Shown here: in pieces, positions 45,138 through 51,993 of the stretch | Layout of the letters: each line of letters begins with the position of its first letter | Numbering within the stretch: the stretch's first letter is position 1 | Source: a virus | DNA length: 64,000 bases | Virus record (IMG/VR): IMGVR_UViG_3300025411_000008 | Span: 62,001 to 126,000 of that record | Direction: 5' to 3' (one strand) | Position numbers and translations under genes: made by a program | Notes under the pieces: generated by a model | Databases searched by the model: none | What the model saw: the letters and a program-made list of their open reading frames with translations, nothing else | What the model was told of the DNA's origin: nothing

Positions 45138-45529
45138 TAGTCTTTTTCCCTTCTATCTTGCTGAAGGTAGTCAATAACTTCGTCTAAACTGCCAAAAACG
45201 CGTATATCATCTTCATATTCGTCGTTATCTAGGTCAAAATCGTCTTCATCTGACGAAAAAAGCTCTTCCATGATCATCTGGAAAGCAGAAAAGGTGATTT
45301 CTCTTGAATATTCTACAAAAACACCGTCATGCTGACAGTATTCACTTACGTTAATACGATAAGTGTGGTCTTCATCGTCATCTTTTGGCTTATCGATGGA
45401 GAAATCATCTGAAAGAGAGGAAATCTGGGCAATACTCTCCTTAAACCGGGAGACATATGCACTTTTCTCTGTAGTATCACTGTACTTTGCTATGTTCTTG
45501 CAAGTTTCACAGTCACAGTTGTTTGACAT
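45137..45529 (-). CDS. Acidic Cys-containing protein (130 aa)
   Basis: N-terminal CDCETCKN motif and long Asp/Glu stretches (DKPKDDDEDH, SSDEDDFDLDNDEYEDD). Start ATG 45529, directly downstream of a strong promoter match. Acidic DNA-mimic-type composition is possible. Not recognised. Confidence 0.5.
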   Translation of the reverse strand: MSNNCDCETCKNIAKYSDTTEKSAYVSRFKESIAQISSLSDDFSIDKPKDDDEDHTYRINVSEYCQHDGVFVEYSREITFSAFQMIMEELFSSDEDDFDLDNDEYEDDIRVFGSLDEVIDYLQQDRREKD

Positions 45530-45546
45530 GTTTTCCTTAGTTATAT

Positions 45547-45575
45547 ATATAAGAGGATTTTTTAAATTTTGTCAA
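45547..45575 (-). promoter_or_regulatory. Strong sigma70-like promoter
   Basis: Minus-strand TTGACA (45570-45575), a 17-base spacer and TTATAT (45547-45552) in a very AT-rich gap, upstream of the 45529 start. The -35 is a perfect consensus. It would drive the block that runs through the HNH, cysteine-protease-like and downstream genes. Confidence 0.6.
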
Positions 45576-45601
45576 TAGATTTTAAGATAAAACTTTAAAA
45601 T

Positions 45602-46717
45602 TTATTCGCCAGAGTAGCTATCATCAGCGTGAACAGCTCTATTTATAGCTGTTGAAGGACTGTAAAGGTGAGAAACACCCTCTCCACCTCTCGCACGATG
45701 ACGTACTCTTGGTGCAACTACAGCTGCATGGTTGTCTTCGTCCTGTCTAAAGTTGACATGGTGGTTGATAATGGTCTGTTCAGCCTTCGTACCATACAAA
45801 ACACGGTGGTGTGAACGTCTTCCGACCTTACCAAACTCTCCAGCTTCCTTAGAAACGGGGAAACCAGCGAAATAAGCGGCTCTAATCTTGGGATCTTGAG
45901 TTCTTTTGGCTGCTTCTTCGTGGTGTTGCATGTCCCAAAGCTGGTTTGTGGGGTGAGTACTGTCATTTACAACGCAGTATGGGCAGAAACACTTAACAAA
46001 ACGGGCAGTTTTACCCTGATCGATGACATTTTGCTCAACAGGATCGATAGCATCGTGCGTATTGCACATGTTATTGATGGTGTGGTTGAATGCGTGGTGC
46101 ACTGCAAGGTCACCATGGGTGTGATCACTGACAGTTTTCATGGCATCTCGGTAGAACTTAGGGTCCTTGATGCCATTACGCTTACCCTCGTTGAATGCCA
46201 TGATCGTTTCAATGTGCGATTGGCCCAAAGCTGAGAGTGGGTGGACCATCAAACGCTCACCAGTCTTTGCATTCACGTGTTCACCGGCACGGAAAGCACG
46301 ATCATCCAGGTGGCCCTCTTCGCTGGGAGCAATCATCATAGTAGGTTGATGGATACCCTGCTCGAGCTTGTAAGGCTTACCAGTGGTCTTGTTGCGAACA
46401 GCAACGGTCATGTAGTCACTTGCGGTTTTAACGTTGGCAAGCTGCGAGTGAGCGCGACTGTGATACCAGTCGCCCTTTTTGCTTTGCTTCAAGCCAAACA
46501 AACGCACTGCGTCAGGATTGGGCTCTTCGCCCTCACCAAGGCTACCTATGTAGTGATTAGCGGCTTTCTCAGCAGCATGAGGCACATGATAGTACTCAGG
46601 GTCTTCCTTGTGGGTGGCGTAGCCAGTACCCTCTTGGAAGATAAGCGTCATAGCGTTGGCAGGTCCGCCAGTCTTGAATTGCTTATCGTGTTTTGCAGCT
46701 TCTCTGCTGTTGAACAT
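45602..46717 (-). CDS. Unknown His-rich protein (371 aa)
   Basis: Helical, His-rich protein (PKFYRDAMKTVSDHTHGDLAVHHAFNHTINNMCNTHDAID, and CFCPYCVVND near residue 240). A cluster of His and Cys residues suggests a metal site. The N-terminal half includes MFNSREAAKHDKQFKTGGPANAMTL. Function not recognised. Start ATG 46717, weak ribosome site AGGAGTAC. Confidence 0.5.
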   Translation of the reverse strand: MFNSREAAKHDKQFKTGGPANAMTLIFQEGTGYATHKEDPEYYHVPHAAEKAANHYIGSLGEGEEPNPDAVRLFGLKQSKKGDWYHSRAHSQLANVKTASDYMTVAVRNKTTGKPYKLEQGIHQPTMMIAPSEEGHLDDRAFRAGEHVNAKTGERLMVHPLSALGQSHIETIMAFNEGKRNGIKDPKFYRDAMKTVSDHTHGDLAVHHAFNHTINNMCNTHDAIDPVEQNVIDQGKTARFVKCFCPYCVVNDSTHPTNQLWDMQHHEEAAKRTQDPKIRAAYFAGFPVSKEAGEFGKVGRRSHHRVLYGTKAEQTIINHHVNFRQDEDNHAAVVAPRVRHRARGGEGVSHLYSPSTAINRAVHADDSYSGE

Positions 46718-46792
46718 AAGTTGTACTCCTAGTTAAGTTAAAACAGGCACCGCGCGTCACCGGCCCTAGACCCGATTCCGAATTTTCTTTTA

Positions 46793-46809
46793 CCCTTATG
46801 TTATAAGGG
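46793..46809 (-). terminator. Small stem-loop between 46824 and 46717 genes
   Basis: CCCTTAT (46793-46799) pairs with ATAAGGG (46803-46809), 7 bp with a GTT loop, 14 bases past the stop of the 46824-47489 gene on the minus strand. No clear U-tract, so low confidence as a terminator. Confidence 0.35.
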
Positions 46810-46823
46810 GTTTAGACTCTTAG

Positions 46824-47489
46824 TTAGCAACCACCACGGCAAATCCATCCAGTACCGTATTCTTGACTTGGGTCCCAAACAATGTCTTGGGTGTTTCCAC
46901 AGTTGTAGCAGTAGCGAGAATTGCCTGGGATGTGCCCATCCATAGGCTTATTTTCCCCCATTGAGTTATCGTTGGCGTAACGCTCAGCGAAAGAAGCACT
47001 CTTAGGCTTAAGTGGTGGCACATCGCGAACGTGCTTGTAGACTTGTGGGTCGTACTTAGTGTCTGGGTCTTGCATCATTTTCACTCTTGAATTAAGAGGA
47101 ACGTTAGGATTTGTTACTTCTTTGCTAATGTTTGTCTGAGGAGCCTTGCTCTTTGTGCTTGTCTGCTCTGTGGGGAAATGCTTTTCCATAAGATCACTAT
47201 AGTGTTCCACAAGGCTCTTTTGGTTAACGCCTGGTTGTGTGCGCTTCAGTACTTCTTGGTGCATCTCATTAATTTTGCCAACGCCTTGCTGGAACTTCCC
47301 AATGCTGTCCATAACGTCATTGTGGTTATTACGGACTTCATCAACCATTCTTGCATTAGGGACGTTAGGCTTGTTCTTTTCGTATTCATCACGCGTTTGG
47401 TATCTATTCTCAGCGATTCTAATCGCCGCCATTTTTGCATTGCCAAGTGAGTTCTGGTAGCTCTTTGACCAGTCGTTGAATTGTGCCAT
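46824..47489 (-). CDS. Unknown helical protein with zinc-ribbon end (221 aa)
   Basis: First gene of the leftward block. Helical middle (QGVGKINEMHQEVLKRTQPGVNQ), then SASFAERYANDNSMGENK near residue 165, and a CYNCGNTQDIVWDPSQEYGTGWIC zinc-ribbon at the C-terminus. The RYA motif recalls the 43-45 kb proteins. Start ATG 47489. Confidence 0.5.
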   Translation of the reverse strand: MAQFNDWSKSYQNSLGNAKMAAIRIAENRYQTRDEYEKNKPNVPNARMVDEVRNNHNDVMDSIGKFQQGVGKINEMHQEVLKRTQPGVNQKSLVEHYSDLMEKHFPTEQTSTKSKAPQTNISKEVTNPNVPLNSRVKMMQDPDTKYDPQVYKHVRDVPPLKPKSASFAERYANDNSMGENKPMDGHIPGNSRYCYNCGNTQDIVWDPSQEYGTGWICRGGC

Positions 47490-48042
47490 GGTGTAGCCCT
47501 TTGTAGATAGTAGAACGATTGCTATCCCCTATACCAAGAACTATATGTATTTACATTATTCTCTCTTTTTTTCTATCTACTTTAGTGCACCTAGTATTTC
47601 ATACGTGGCCAAGGCCTCCGGCATTTTTAATTCTTACCAGTACGATCTCAACGCCTGCTCTATCGAATACCCCATAGGGCTGCCCGCCATTTTTTAAAGG
47701 CGTTTCTATACGCTCCCATTGGGACCCCTATTGGCGAGCCTTACAGAGCCTTTTAGGCCCCTCTCAAGGCACTCCTCTAAAACCCTTTAGTTCTGGAAAT
47801 GGCAAAACCTACCATCCTATTTCACGCCTTGGATTGCGTGTTAGTTACACGCTAGCAAAAGATTATGAACTTCTTTGCGTCCTTGGGCACAATGTCCAAG
47901 TGAGGCTGAGAACTCATGGTCCTAGCAATCACCTGTATGTTGCTGAACTACAGCACCGTACAGCTGTGTGCGCAAACGTACTACTCAGTAGTGCGCGAAC
48001 GTACGCAGCAACCCAACACCTATGCATTAGAAAGAGATTAAA
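47490..48042. other. Divergent intergenic region and structured early leader
   Basis: 553 bases between the leftward and rightward blocks with no convincing gene. The right half, which would be the leader of the first rightward gene, folds into several hairpins: GCGTGT/ACACGC near 47837, CTTGG/CCAAG near 47883, a CTGTA...TACAG stem with inner TGCTG/CAGCA near 47932-47963, and ACTAC/GTAGT near 47982. Promoters should lie here in both directions, but I could not single out a clear -35/-10 pair. Not an origin by any pattern I recognise. Confidence 0.5.
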
Positions 48043-48228
48043 ATGAAGCGTTTTCAGCTGATTTCCCTGCTCCTTGGTAGCTTTGCGTTCACGTTCGCAG
48101 TATCGTTCGTGAACACAATGATCTCGTGGTACACACCCATGGGGCAGGCACAGACCGTACTCACGGTCTCGTTGTCGTTCACCTTCGTGGTGTTCGTGGC
48201 TGCAGTCCTGTACACAGCCAAGAAGTAG
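48043..48228 (+). CDS. Small two-TM membrane protein (61 aa)
   Basis: First rightward gene. 61 residues, nearly all hydrophobic, with likely helices at about 4-24 and 38-58 and a KK end. AGAAAGAGAT precedes the ATG. Early small membrane proteins are often superinfection-exclusion or host-modifying factors; this is only a guess. Confidence 0.6.
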   Translation: MKRFQLISLLLGSFAFTFAVSFVNTMISWYTPMGQAQTVLTVSLSFTFVVFVAAVLYTAKK

Positions 48229-48236
48229 TACGCAAT

Positions 48237-48307
48237 GCCGAAATCATCACGTCGGGAGATGTTGTGGTCGTCGTAGGGTGATGCCTACGGCCTGATGATG
48301 GCAGTCA
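48237..48307 (+). ncRNA. Structured RNA family 1, copy A
   Basis: GCCG start, hairpin 48243-48268 (11-position stem, one mismatch, GGGA loop), hairpin CGTAGG/CCTACG (48272-48289) with loop GTGATG, then GCC-TGATGAT-GGC (48290-48302) and AGTCA. Copies B (49052) and C (50919) keep the loops but have different stem sequences, so the stems covary. Lies between two genes, upstream of a start codon. Confidence 0.7.
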
Positions 48308-48320
48308 GCTAACTAAACCA

Positions 48321-48334
48321 GTCCTGAGGAGGAC
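48321..48334 (+). promoter_or_regulatory. SD-sequestering hairpin before 48338 gene
   Basis: GTCCT-GAGG-AGGAC, a 5-bp stem with the ribosome-binding purines in and beside the loop, immediately before the ATG 48338. Repeated at 48769-48782, and as TCCCT-GAGG-AGGGA at 50729-50742. The stem changes while the loop is kept. Confidence 0.5.
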
Positions 48335-48337
48335 ACT

Positions 48338-48706
48338 ATGAAGGAAGTAACAACGATCGACGCTGCTAAGGCTTTGGTTGAGCACTACGCTGCTGCGGCT
48401 GAGCTCATGACTGCTGAGGCTAAGGCTGAGTACGAGGCTGCTTTGGCTGCGTACGAGGCTGTTGAGGCTAAGTACGAGGCTAAGCAGGACGCTGCTTGGG
48501 CTAAGCGTGACGCTGCTAAGGCTGAGTACTACGCTGCTCAGGCTGAGTTCAAGGCTGCCGAGGCTGAGTTCGACGATGCTTGGGCTGAGTACCACGCTGC
48601 TTTGGCTAAGTACGACGCTGCTTTGTCTAAGCCTGAGGTCAAGGCTGCTTGGGCTAAGTTCTACGCTGCTATGGCTGAGCTCAACGCTGCTCAGGCTGAG
48701 CAGTAA
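48338..48706 (+). CDS. Ala/Glu/aromatic heptad-repeat protein (122 aa)
   Basis: Almost pure seven-residue repeats (AEYEAAL, AAYEAVE, AKYEAKQ, DAAKAEY, YAAQAEF, KAAEAEF and so on), giving a long helical coiled coil with aromatic residues in the core. Starts MKEVTTI, identical to the next gene's start, and shares 48 bases of leader and start (48311-48358 with 48759-48806). It may be a scaffold, fibre or phase-forming protein. Codon use is high-GC and very repetitive. Confidence 0.6.
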   Translation: MKEVTTIDAAKALVEHYAAAAELMTAEAKAEYEAALAAYEAVEAKYEAKQDAAWAKRDAAKAEYYAAQAEFKAAEAEFDDAWAEYHAALAKYDAALSKPEVKAAWAKFYAAMAELNAAQAEQ

Positions 48707-48721
48707 CAGCTCGGTTCACAA

Positions 48722-48754
48722 GGGGTATGAGCTCCACCCCACCCAACGGGCTCA
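48722..48754 (+). ncRNA. H-type pseudoknot family, copy 1
   Basis: Stem 1 GGGGT (48722-48726) with ACCCC (48736-48740); stem 2 TGAGC (48728-48732) with GCTCA (48750-48754); loops of 1, 3 and 9 bases. Copy 2 at 54110-54142 has CTGGT/ACCAG and TGAGT/GCTCA with the same loops, i.e. compensatory changes in stem 1. Confidence 0.6.
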
Positions 48755-48768
48755 ACCCAACTAAACCA

Positions 48769-48782
48769 GTCCTGAGGAGGAC
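48769..48782 (+). promoter_or_regulatory. SD-sequestering hairpin before 48786 gene
   Basis: GTCCT-GAGG-AGGAC, part of the 48-base duplicated leader and start region (48759-48806). Confidence 0.5.
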
Positions 48783-48785
48783 ACT

Positions 48786-49046
48786 ATGAAGGAAGTAACA
48801 ACGATCAGCGGTTCCGTCTACCTCATCAATGAAGATGAGCAGATGTGGTGCCGGAAGTCAACTGCCCCTGTGCGCAAGTACGATAACGGGGAGTACGTCG
48901 ACACCGCTCTGGCACCAGAGAACGAGGACTGGCAGTCGTACATCGATGTTGTGTTCGGTCTCGGTCTCCACATCGAGTACATCACGGACAACAACCGCTT
49001 CGGCACGATCAACTCGACTCCAATCGACAAGATTGTGCAGTTGTAA
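48786..49046 (+). CDS. Small unknown protein with MKEVTTI start (86 aa)
   Basis: 86 residues after the duplicated leader: MKEVTTISGSVYLINEDEQMW, then a small alpha-beta pattern ending NRFGTINSTPIDKIVQL. No family recognised. It shares only its first seven residues with the heptad-repeat protein, so the leader and start were copied rather than the whole gene. Confidence 0.55.
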   Translation: MKEVTTISGSVYLINEDEQMWCRKSTAPVRKYDNGEYVDTALAPENEDWQSYIDVVFGLGLHIEYITDNNRFGTINSTPIDKIVQL

Positions 49047-49051
49047 CAAAC

Positions 49052-49110
49052 GCCGAATCCCCGAAAGGGGAAGTGCTGGGGTGATGCCCAGTGCCTGATG
49101 ATGGCAGTCA
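49052..49110 (+). ncRNA. Structured RNA family 1, copy B
   Basis: GCCG start (49052), CCCC-GAAA-GGGG hairpin (49059-49070), CTGGG/CCCAG hairpin (49076-49091) with GTGATG loop, GCC-TGATGAT-GGC (49093-49105) and AGTCA. Same architecture as copies at 48237 and 50919 with different stem bases. Confidence 0.7.
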
Positions 49111-49140
49111 CCACCACAACTAGTAAGGAAAAAGATAACA

Positions 49141-49437
49141 ATGAAGTATGTCTACATGGCTACTTGGCGCTATGAGTCGATCATCGGTGACATTACCGAC
49201 GAGAACTGGTACAACGTTGAGGACCGTCCGGATTACGACGGTGACTTCGTAGAGCCACGGGTTCGTGTCTTCGAGTACCTCGAGGATGCAATCAAGCTCT
49301 ACTCGGTCTTCGGGTTCGAGTTCACATCTGAGCGCTTTGGTTCCGTCAACGGATGGCGTCACCGGAAGTTGGCACCAAACTCTGGCGTGACGATTTCAAC
49401 TCAGATCGTCATCGAGCGTATCAGCATCACCAAGTAG
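49141..49437 (+). CDS. Unknown small protein (98 aa)
   Basis: 98 residues, preceded by AACTAGTAAGGAAAAAG, the region's standard leader box. Beta-rich with YMATWRYESIIGDITDENWYNV and RVRVFEYLEDAIKLYSVFGFEF. Related in overall style to the 48786 protein (both contain FGF/FGS/ERFGS-like C-terminal pieces). Not recognised. Confidence 0.55.
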   Translation: MKYVYMATWRYESIIGDITDENWYNVEDRPDYDGDFVEPRVRVFEYLEDAIKLYSVFGFEFTSERFGSVNGWRHRKLAPNSGVTISTQIVIERISITK

Positions 49438-49451
49438 TAAGCAGTTCAATC

Positions 49452-49521
49452 TCTGCTGTAGCTCAGTGGTAGAGCAGCGAACGTATGTTCGTAGTCGTGG
49501 GTTCGATTCCCACCAGCAGTA
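49452..49521 (+). ncRNA. tRNA-like element with shortened anticodon loop
   Basis: Acceptor CTGCTG/CAGCAG (6 bp), D arm GCTC/GAGC with AGTGGTA loop, T arm GTGGG-TTCGATT-CCCAC: a tRNA shape. The anticodon arm is GCGAA/TTCGT with only six loop bases (CGTATG), or a six-pair stem with four; no ordinary seven-base loop with U33 can be drawn. Likely not a normal decoding tRNA. Confidence 0.6.
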
Positions 49522-49695
49522 CGATGGTGTTTTACACACACCAGGCAACAAGAGGACGCGCTCGGTCCGTCCGGCACCTCGGTCATAGCGACCCAAAGGA
49601 CTTCGGTCCCTCTGCACAGGGGTTCTGCTCCTGTGCAATAACACGGCCACCGACCGTGTCAGCGGTACTGACACACAACTAGATGGAGAACCATC

Positions 49696-50592
49696 ATGGC
49701 AAAAAATGCCAACTCGGTGCCTAGCACCAACACCGTCCCATCCACCCTCGGCATGGACAAGGAGGTCGTGCAGCAGCACAAGCGCGACTTCAAGTCCAAG
49801 TCGACCGGACAGGACGGACACGACGACTTCATGTCGGCGGACGTCACGCAGTTCCTCGCACTCGGTCTCATCGCTTTCGATGAGGTCCAGGCTGCGGCGA
49901 ACCTGCTGATGAAGCAGACGTTGGACTTCGCCATCGGCAAGTCCTTCGACATCTTCACCGCTGCACGTGAGGGTCACCTGGACTACGTCGAGCACGTCAT
50001 CGCCGTGGCTGAGCAGCTTCAGCCTGACGACAACGTGACGCAGGACGACATCTTCTTCGGCTCGTACTACAAGGTACGCCAGCAGGTGAAGATCGTCTCA
50101 GGTCTCAAGAAGGAAGTGGAAGAGGACGGTTCTGTCTTCGGCTACTACTTCGAGATCGAGCGTCGCAACGTGCTCTCGTCCGGCAAGGCATTCCCTTGGA
50201 AGGGTGCCAAGCTGCTGGGTGCAGGCATTCACGAAGACTTCAAGCTCTACGCTAAGGTCGACGCGAACGAGCAGCCCACGGGTGAGTTCTACATGCTGGA
50301 CCGCTCTGACGACGAAGTCTACGTCGAGCTCGGTGACACCAGCGTGTGGACCTCGTGCATCGACGACATCACGGACCGCAACATCGTGAAGCGTTACAAC
50401 GCGCTTCTCGCATCTGTGGACCGTGACGTCAAGGTGCGCTGGTACAAGAAGGGCTTCGCCATGGGAGACGCGAACACTGCACAGCAGTTCGTCTTCTGGA
50501 ACGTCTTCAAGATGTTCAAGGCGGAGTCCGACTACCAGCTGGTGGACGACACCACGGTTGAGGTCGCATCAACCGAGCCTGCTAACGCTTAG
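49696..50592 (+). CDS. Unknown protein of the early block (298 aa)
   Basis: 298 residues, high-GC codons, well expressed in appearance. N-terminal low-complexity Asn/Ser/Thr, then helical core DFMSADVTQFLALGLIAFDEVQAAANLLMKQTLDFAIGKSF, a beta domain (YYFEIERRNVLSSGKAFPWKGAKLLGAGIHED) and a Trp/Phe-rich end. Start ATG 49696 after TGGAGAACC. No known fold recognised. Flanked by a tRNA-like element and a pseudoknot. Confidence 0.55.
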   Translation: MAKNANSVPSTNTVPSTLGMDKEVVQQHKRDFKSKSTGQDGHDDFMSADVTQFLALGLIAFDEVQAAANLLMKQTLDFAIGKSFDIFTAAREGHLDYVEHVIAVAEQLQPDDNVTQDDIFFGSYYKVRQQVKIVSGLKKEVEEDGSVFGYYFEIERRNVLSSGKAFPWKGAKLLGAGIHEDFKLYAKVDANEQPTGEFYMLDRSDDEVYVELGDTSVWTSCIDDITDRNIVKRYNALLASVDRDVKVRWYKKGFAMGDANTAQQFVFWNVFKMFKAESDYQLVDDTTVEVASTEPANA

Positions 50593-50598
50593 TTAGCT

Positions 50599-50685
50599 CC
50601 AGTCTTGAGTCAGGACTGGGTTACCTTAAACTGACTCACCCCCAGACATATGTCGATGTTCTTAGGCTTATAACCTAAGTGGGGG
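50599..50685 (+). ncRNA. Pseudoknot plus three-way stem downstream of 49696 gene
   Basis: Stem 1 CCAGTC (50599-50604)/GACTGG (50614-50619); its loop TGAGTCAG (50606-50613) is perfectly complementary to CTGACTCA (50631-50638), an 8-bp second stem. It is followed by CCCCC (50639-50643)/GGGGG (50681-50685), enclosing GACATATGTC and an anticodon-arm-like hairpin CTTAGG-CTTATAA-CCTAAG (50661-50679), whose loop looks like a tRNA-Ile anticodon loop (UAU) without the rest of the tRNA. Confidence 0.6.
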
Positions 50686-50728
50686 GCCCTGTAGTACAGG
50701 CTGTATGCAAACTATGTATACAGAACAA

Positions 50729-50742
50729 TCCCTGAGGAGGGA
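50729..50742 (+). promoter_or_regulatory. SD-sequestering hairpin before 50749 gene
   Basis: TCCCT-GAGG-AGGGA: same loop as the two hairpins near 48.3 and 48.8 kb but with a changed stem that still pairs. Confidence 0.5.
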
Positions 50743-50748
50743 AACACT

Positions 50749-50913
50749 ATGGCAAAGGCAAACTTTGTCCCCGCTGGCTTCACCATTGGTGAGAAGGCAC
50801 CCAAGGAATCCGCAAGGGTTCACTTCACTGTCATCCGCAACGAGGCGGAGCAGAGGAAGGTCACGCGGGACTTGGGACTCTTCATTGAGTTCAAGACACG
50901 CAAGAATCGGTAA
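50749..50913 (+). CDS. Small unknown protein (54 aa)
   Basis: 54-residue frame after the SD hairpin: MAKANFVPAGFTIGEKAPKESARVHF, ending in a basic helix. Compact and hydrophilic. It ends six bases before RNA family 1 copy C. Not recognised. Confidence 0.5.
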   Translation: MAKANFVPAGFTIGEKAPKESARVHFTVIRNEAEQRKVTRDLGLFIEFKTRKNR

Positions 50914-50918
50914 ACAAC

Positions 50919-50977
50919 GCCGAATCGCCGGGAGGCGACGTCCTAGAGTGATGTCTAGGGCCTGACGATGGCAGTCA
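50919..50977 (+). ncRNA. Structured RNA family 1, copy C
   Basis: GCCG start (50919), CGCC-GGGA-GGCG hairpin (50926-50937), CCTAGA/TCTAGG hairpin (50942-50959) with GTGATG loop, GCC-TGACGAT-GGC (50960-50972) and AGTCA. Stem bases differ from copies A and B, loops are kept. Confidence 0.7.
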
Positions 50978-51004
50978 GTTTACAACCTAACTAGGAGAAT
51001 CACT

Positions 51005-51148
51005 ATGTCAGTATTAGAATCAGGTCAAAAGATCTGTGTGGCCCCCGATTGTGATAAAGACCACGGCCCCGAGGTTGTGTCCTGTAAATCACAAATTGTT
51101 TCACGTGAGCTTTTGTGTCACGTGAAACAACTTCCCACGACGATGTAA
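51005..51148 (+). CDS. Small Cys-containing protein (47 aa)
   Basis: 47 residues after an AACTAGGAG leader box. Contains CVAPDCDKDHGPEVVSC, a small metal-type Cys spacing. The DNA for its last third encodes a perfect inverted repeat overlapping parS-like sequences. The protein may be secondary to that site. Not recognised. Confidence 0.45.
   Translation: MSVLESGQKICVAPDCDKDHGPEVVSCKSQIVSRELLCHVKQLPTTM
51097..51129 (+). promoter_or_regulatory. Inverted parS-like sites / long hairpin
   Basis: 51114-51129 reads TGTGTCACGTGAAACA, one mismatch from the bacterial ParB-binding consensus TGTTTCACGTGAAACA. 51097-51108 matches the other end of the same consensus over 12 bases. The two make a perfect inverted repeat (GTTTCACGTGA, nine-base loop, TCACGTGAAAC) that would also be an 11-bp hairpin in RNA. 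Confidence 0.55.
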
Positions 51149-51175
51149 TGTTTCGCGTCAGTTGTTATAGAGTGC

Positions 51176-51595
51176 ATGAAGAAAACATTCTATGACTATG
51201 TTGAGAAGACTGACAGCTGTTGGCTGTGGGTAGGCCCTTTGAATAAGGATGGGTATGGTTACTGGCGGGATAAGCTAGTCCACCGTATAACTTATCTAGA
51301 ATATCATGGGGCTTACCCACCCAACACAGTAACAGATCATCTGTGCAGAGTAAGACACTGTGTTAACCCCGAACACCTCGAGGCTGTATCTATTGCTGAG
51401 AATGTTCGTAGGGGGCGGGCAAGCGAAGCTACTAAGCTACGCCACGCTTCAGTTACTCATTGTCCAAATGGGCATGAATACACTGAGGATAATACGTATC
51501 GTTCAGTGGGGAAAGATGGCGCCCCTCGACGTCACTGTAAGGCTTGTGTCAAGACACGTCGTAAAGCCAGTTACTATTCTAATAGAGCGTTGTAA
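51176..51595 (+). CDS. HNH endonuclease with C-terminal zinc motif (139 aa)
   Basis: Has CWLWVGPLNKDGYGYW near residue 15, the HNH core VTDHLCRVRHCVNPEHLEAVS (D54-H55, N64, H67), and a C-terminal zinc pair (CPNGHEYTEDNTY ... HCKAC). This layout is common in actinophage homing endonucleases. A free-standing homing enzyme is likely. No obvious intron is seen around it. Confidence 0.78.
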   Translation: MKKTFYDYVEKTDSCWLWVGPLNKDGYGYWRDKLVHRITYLEYHGAYPPNTVTDHLCRVRHCVNPEHLEAVSIAENVRRGRASEATKLRHASVTHCPNGHEYTEDNTYRSVGKDGAPRRHCKACVKTRRKASYYSNRAL

Positions 51596-51993
51596 TGGCG
51601 TATCGAGTACGTTAAGTGTAGGCTGTTAACCTAATAAGTTAATAAGTTATTACGTCAAAGCCGTGTTGTTCATTACATTCAAAACACAAACGTGCCCCGC
51701 TTATACTAATAAGCTAAGCTGCCCTGTGTGGGAACCCTTTCACAGTTAAGGGGCATGTGCGTATTCGATGCGTCATTAGGATGCTCTATTAGAACATTGT
51801 ACCTAGTACCCTATGTTCTATGGGGGGCTGATAAAAAATTGTCTTGTGTTTAGACACAAGCTACTTCCCCACAGTACAAATATACTTGTACTTGTATAGT
51901 AGGTTGCAATAGCATCATCATCTAGTGAGTGGATGGTGGTGCTATTGGGACAAACTATAAGGGGCAAGTCCTACCCTAAGTAAGGAGTTACTA
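51596..51993 (+). other. Gene-free stretch with long hairpins
   Basis: About 400 bases with no convincing frame. Two strong hairpins: CTTGTGT-TTAG-ACACAAG (51843-51860) and a 15-bp stem AATAGCATCATCATC/GATGGTGGTGCTATT (51908-51946). A CTAAGTAAGGAG leader box follows at the end. Could hold a promoter, a small RNA or a leader region. Confidence 0.5.

Noticed and set aside
47490-48042. Origin of replication
   Set aside because: Divergent and structured, but no iteron set or DnaA-box cluster recognised.
49093-49110. CTGATGA in RNA family 1 as a hammerhead ribozyme core
   Set aside because: No GAAA core strand and no stem II follow in the needed positions; the segment instead forms GCC-loop-GGC.
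50661-50679. tRNA-Ile (TAT) gene
   Set aside because: Only an anticodon-like hairpin is present; acceptor, D and T arms are missing.
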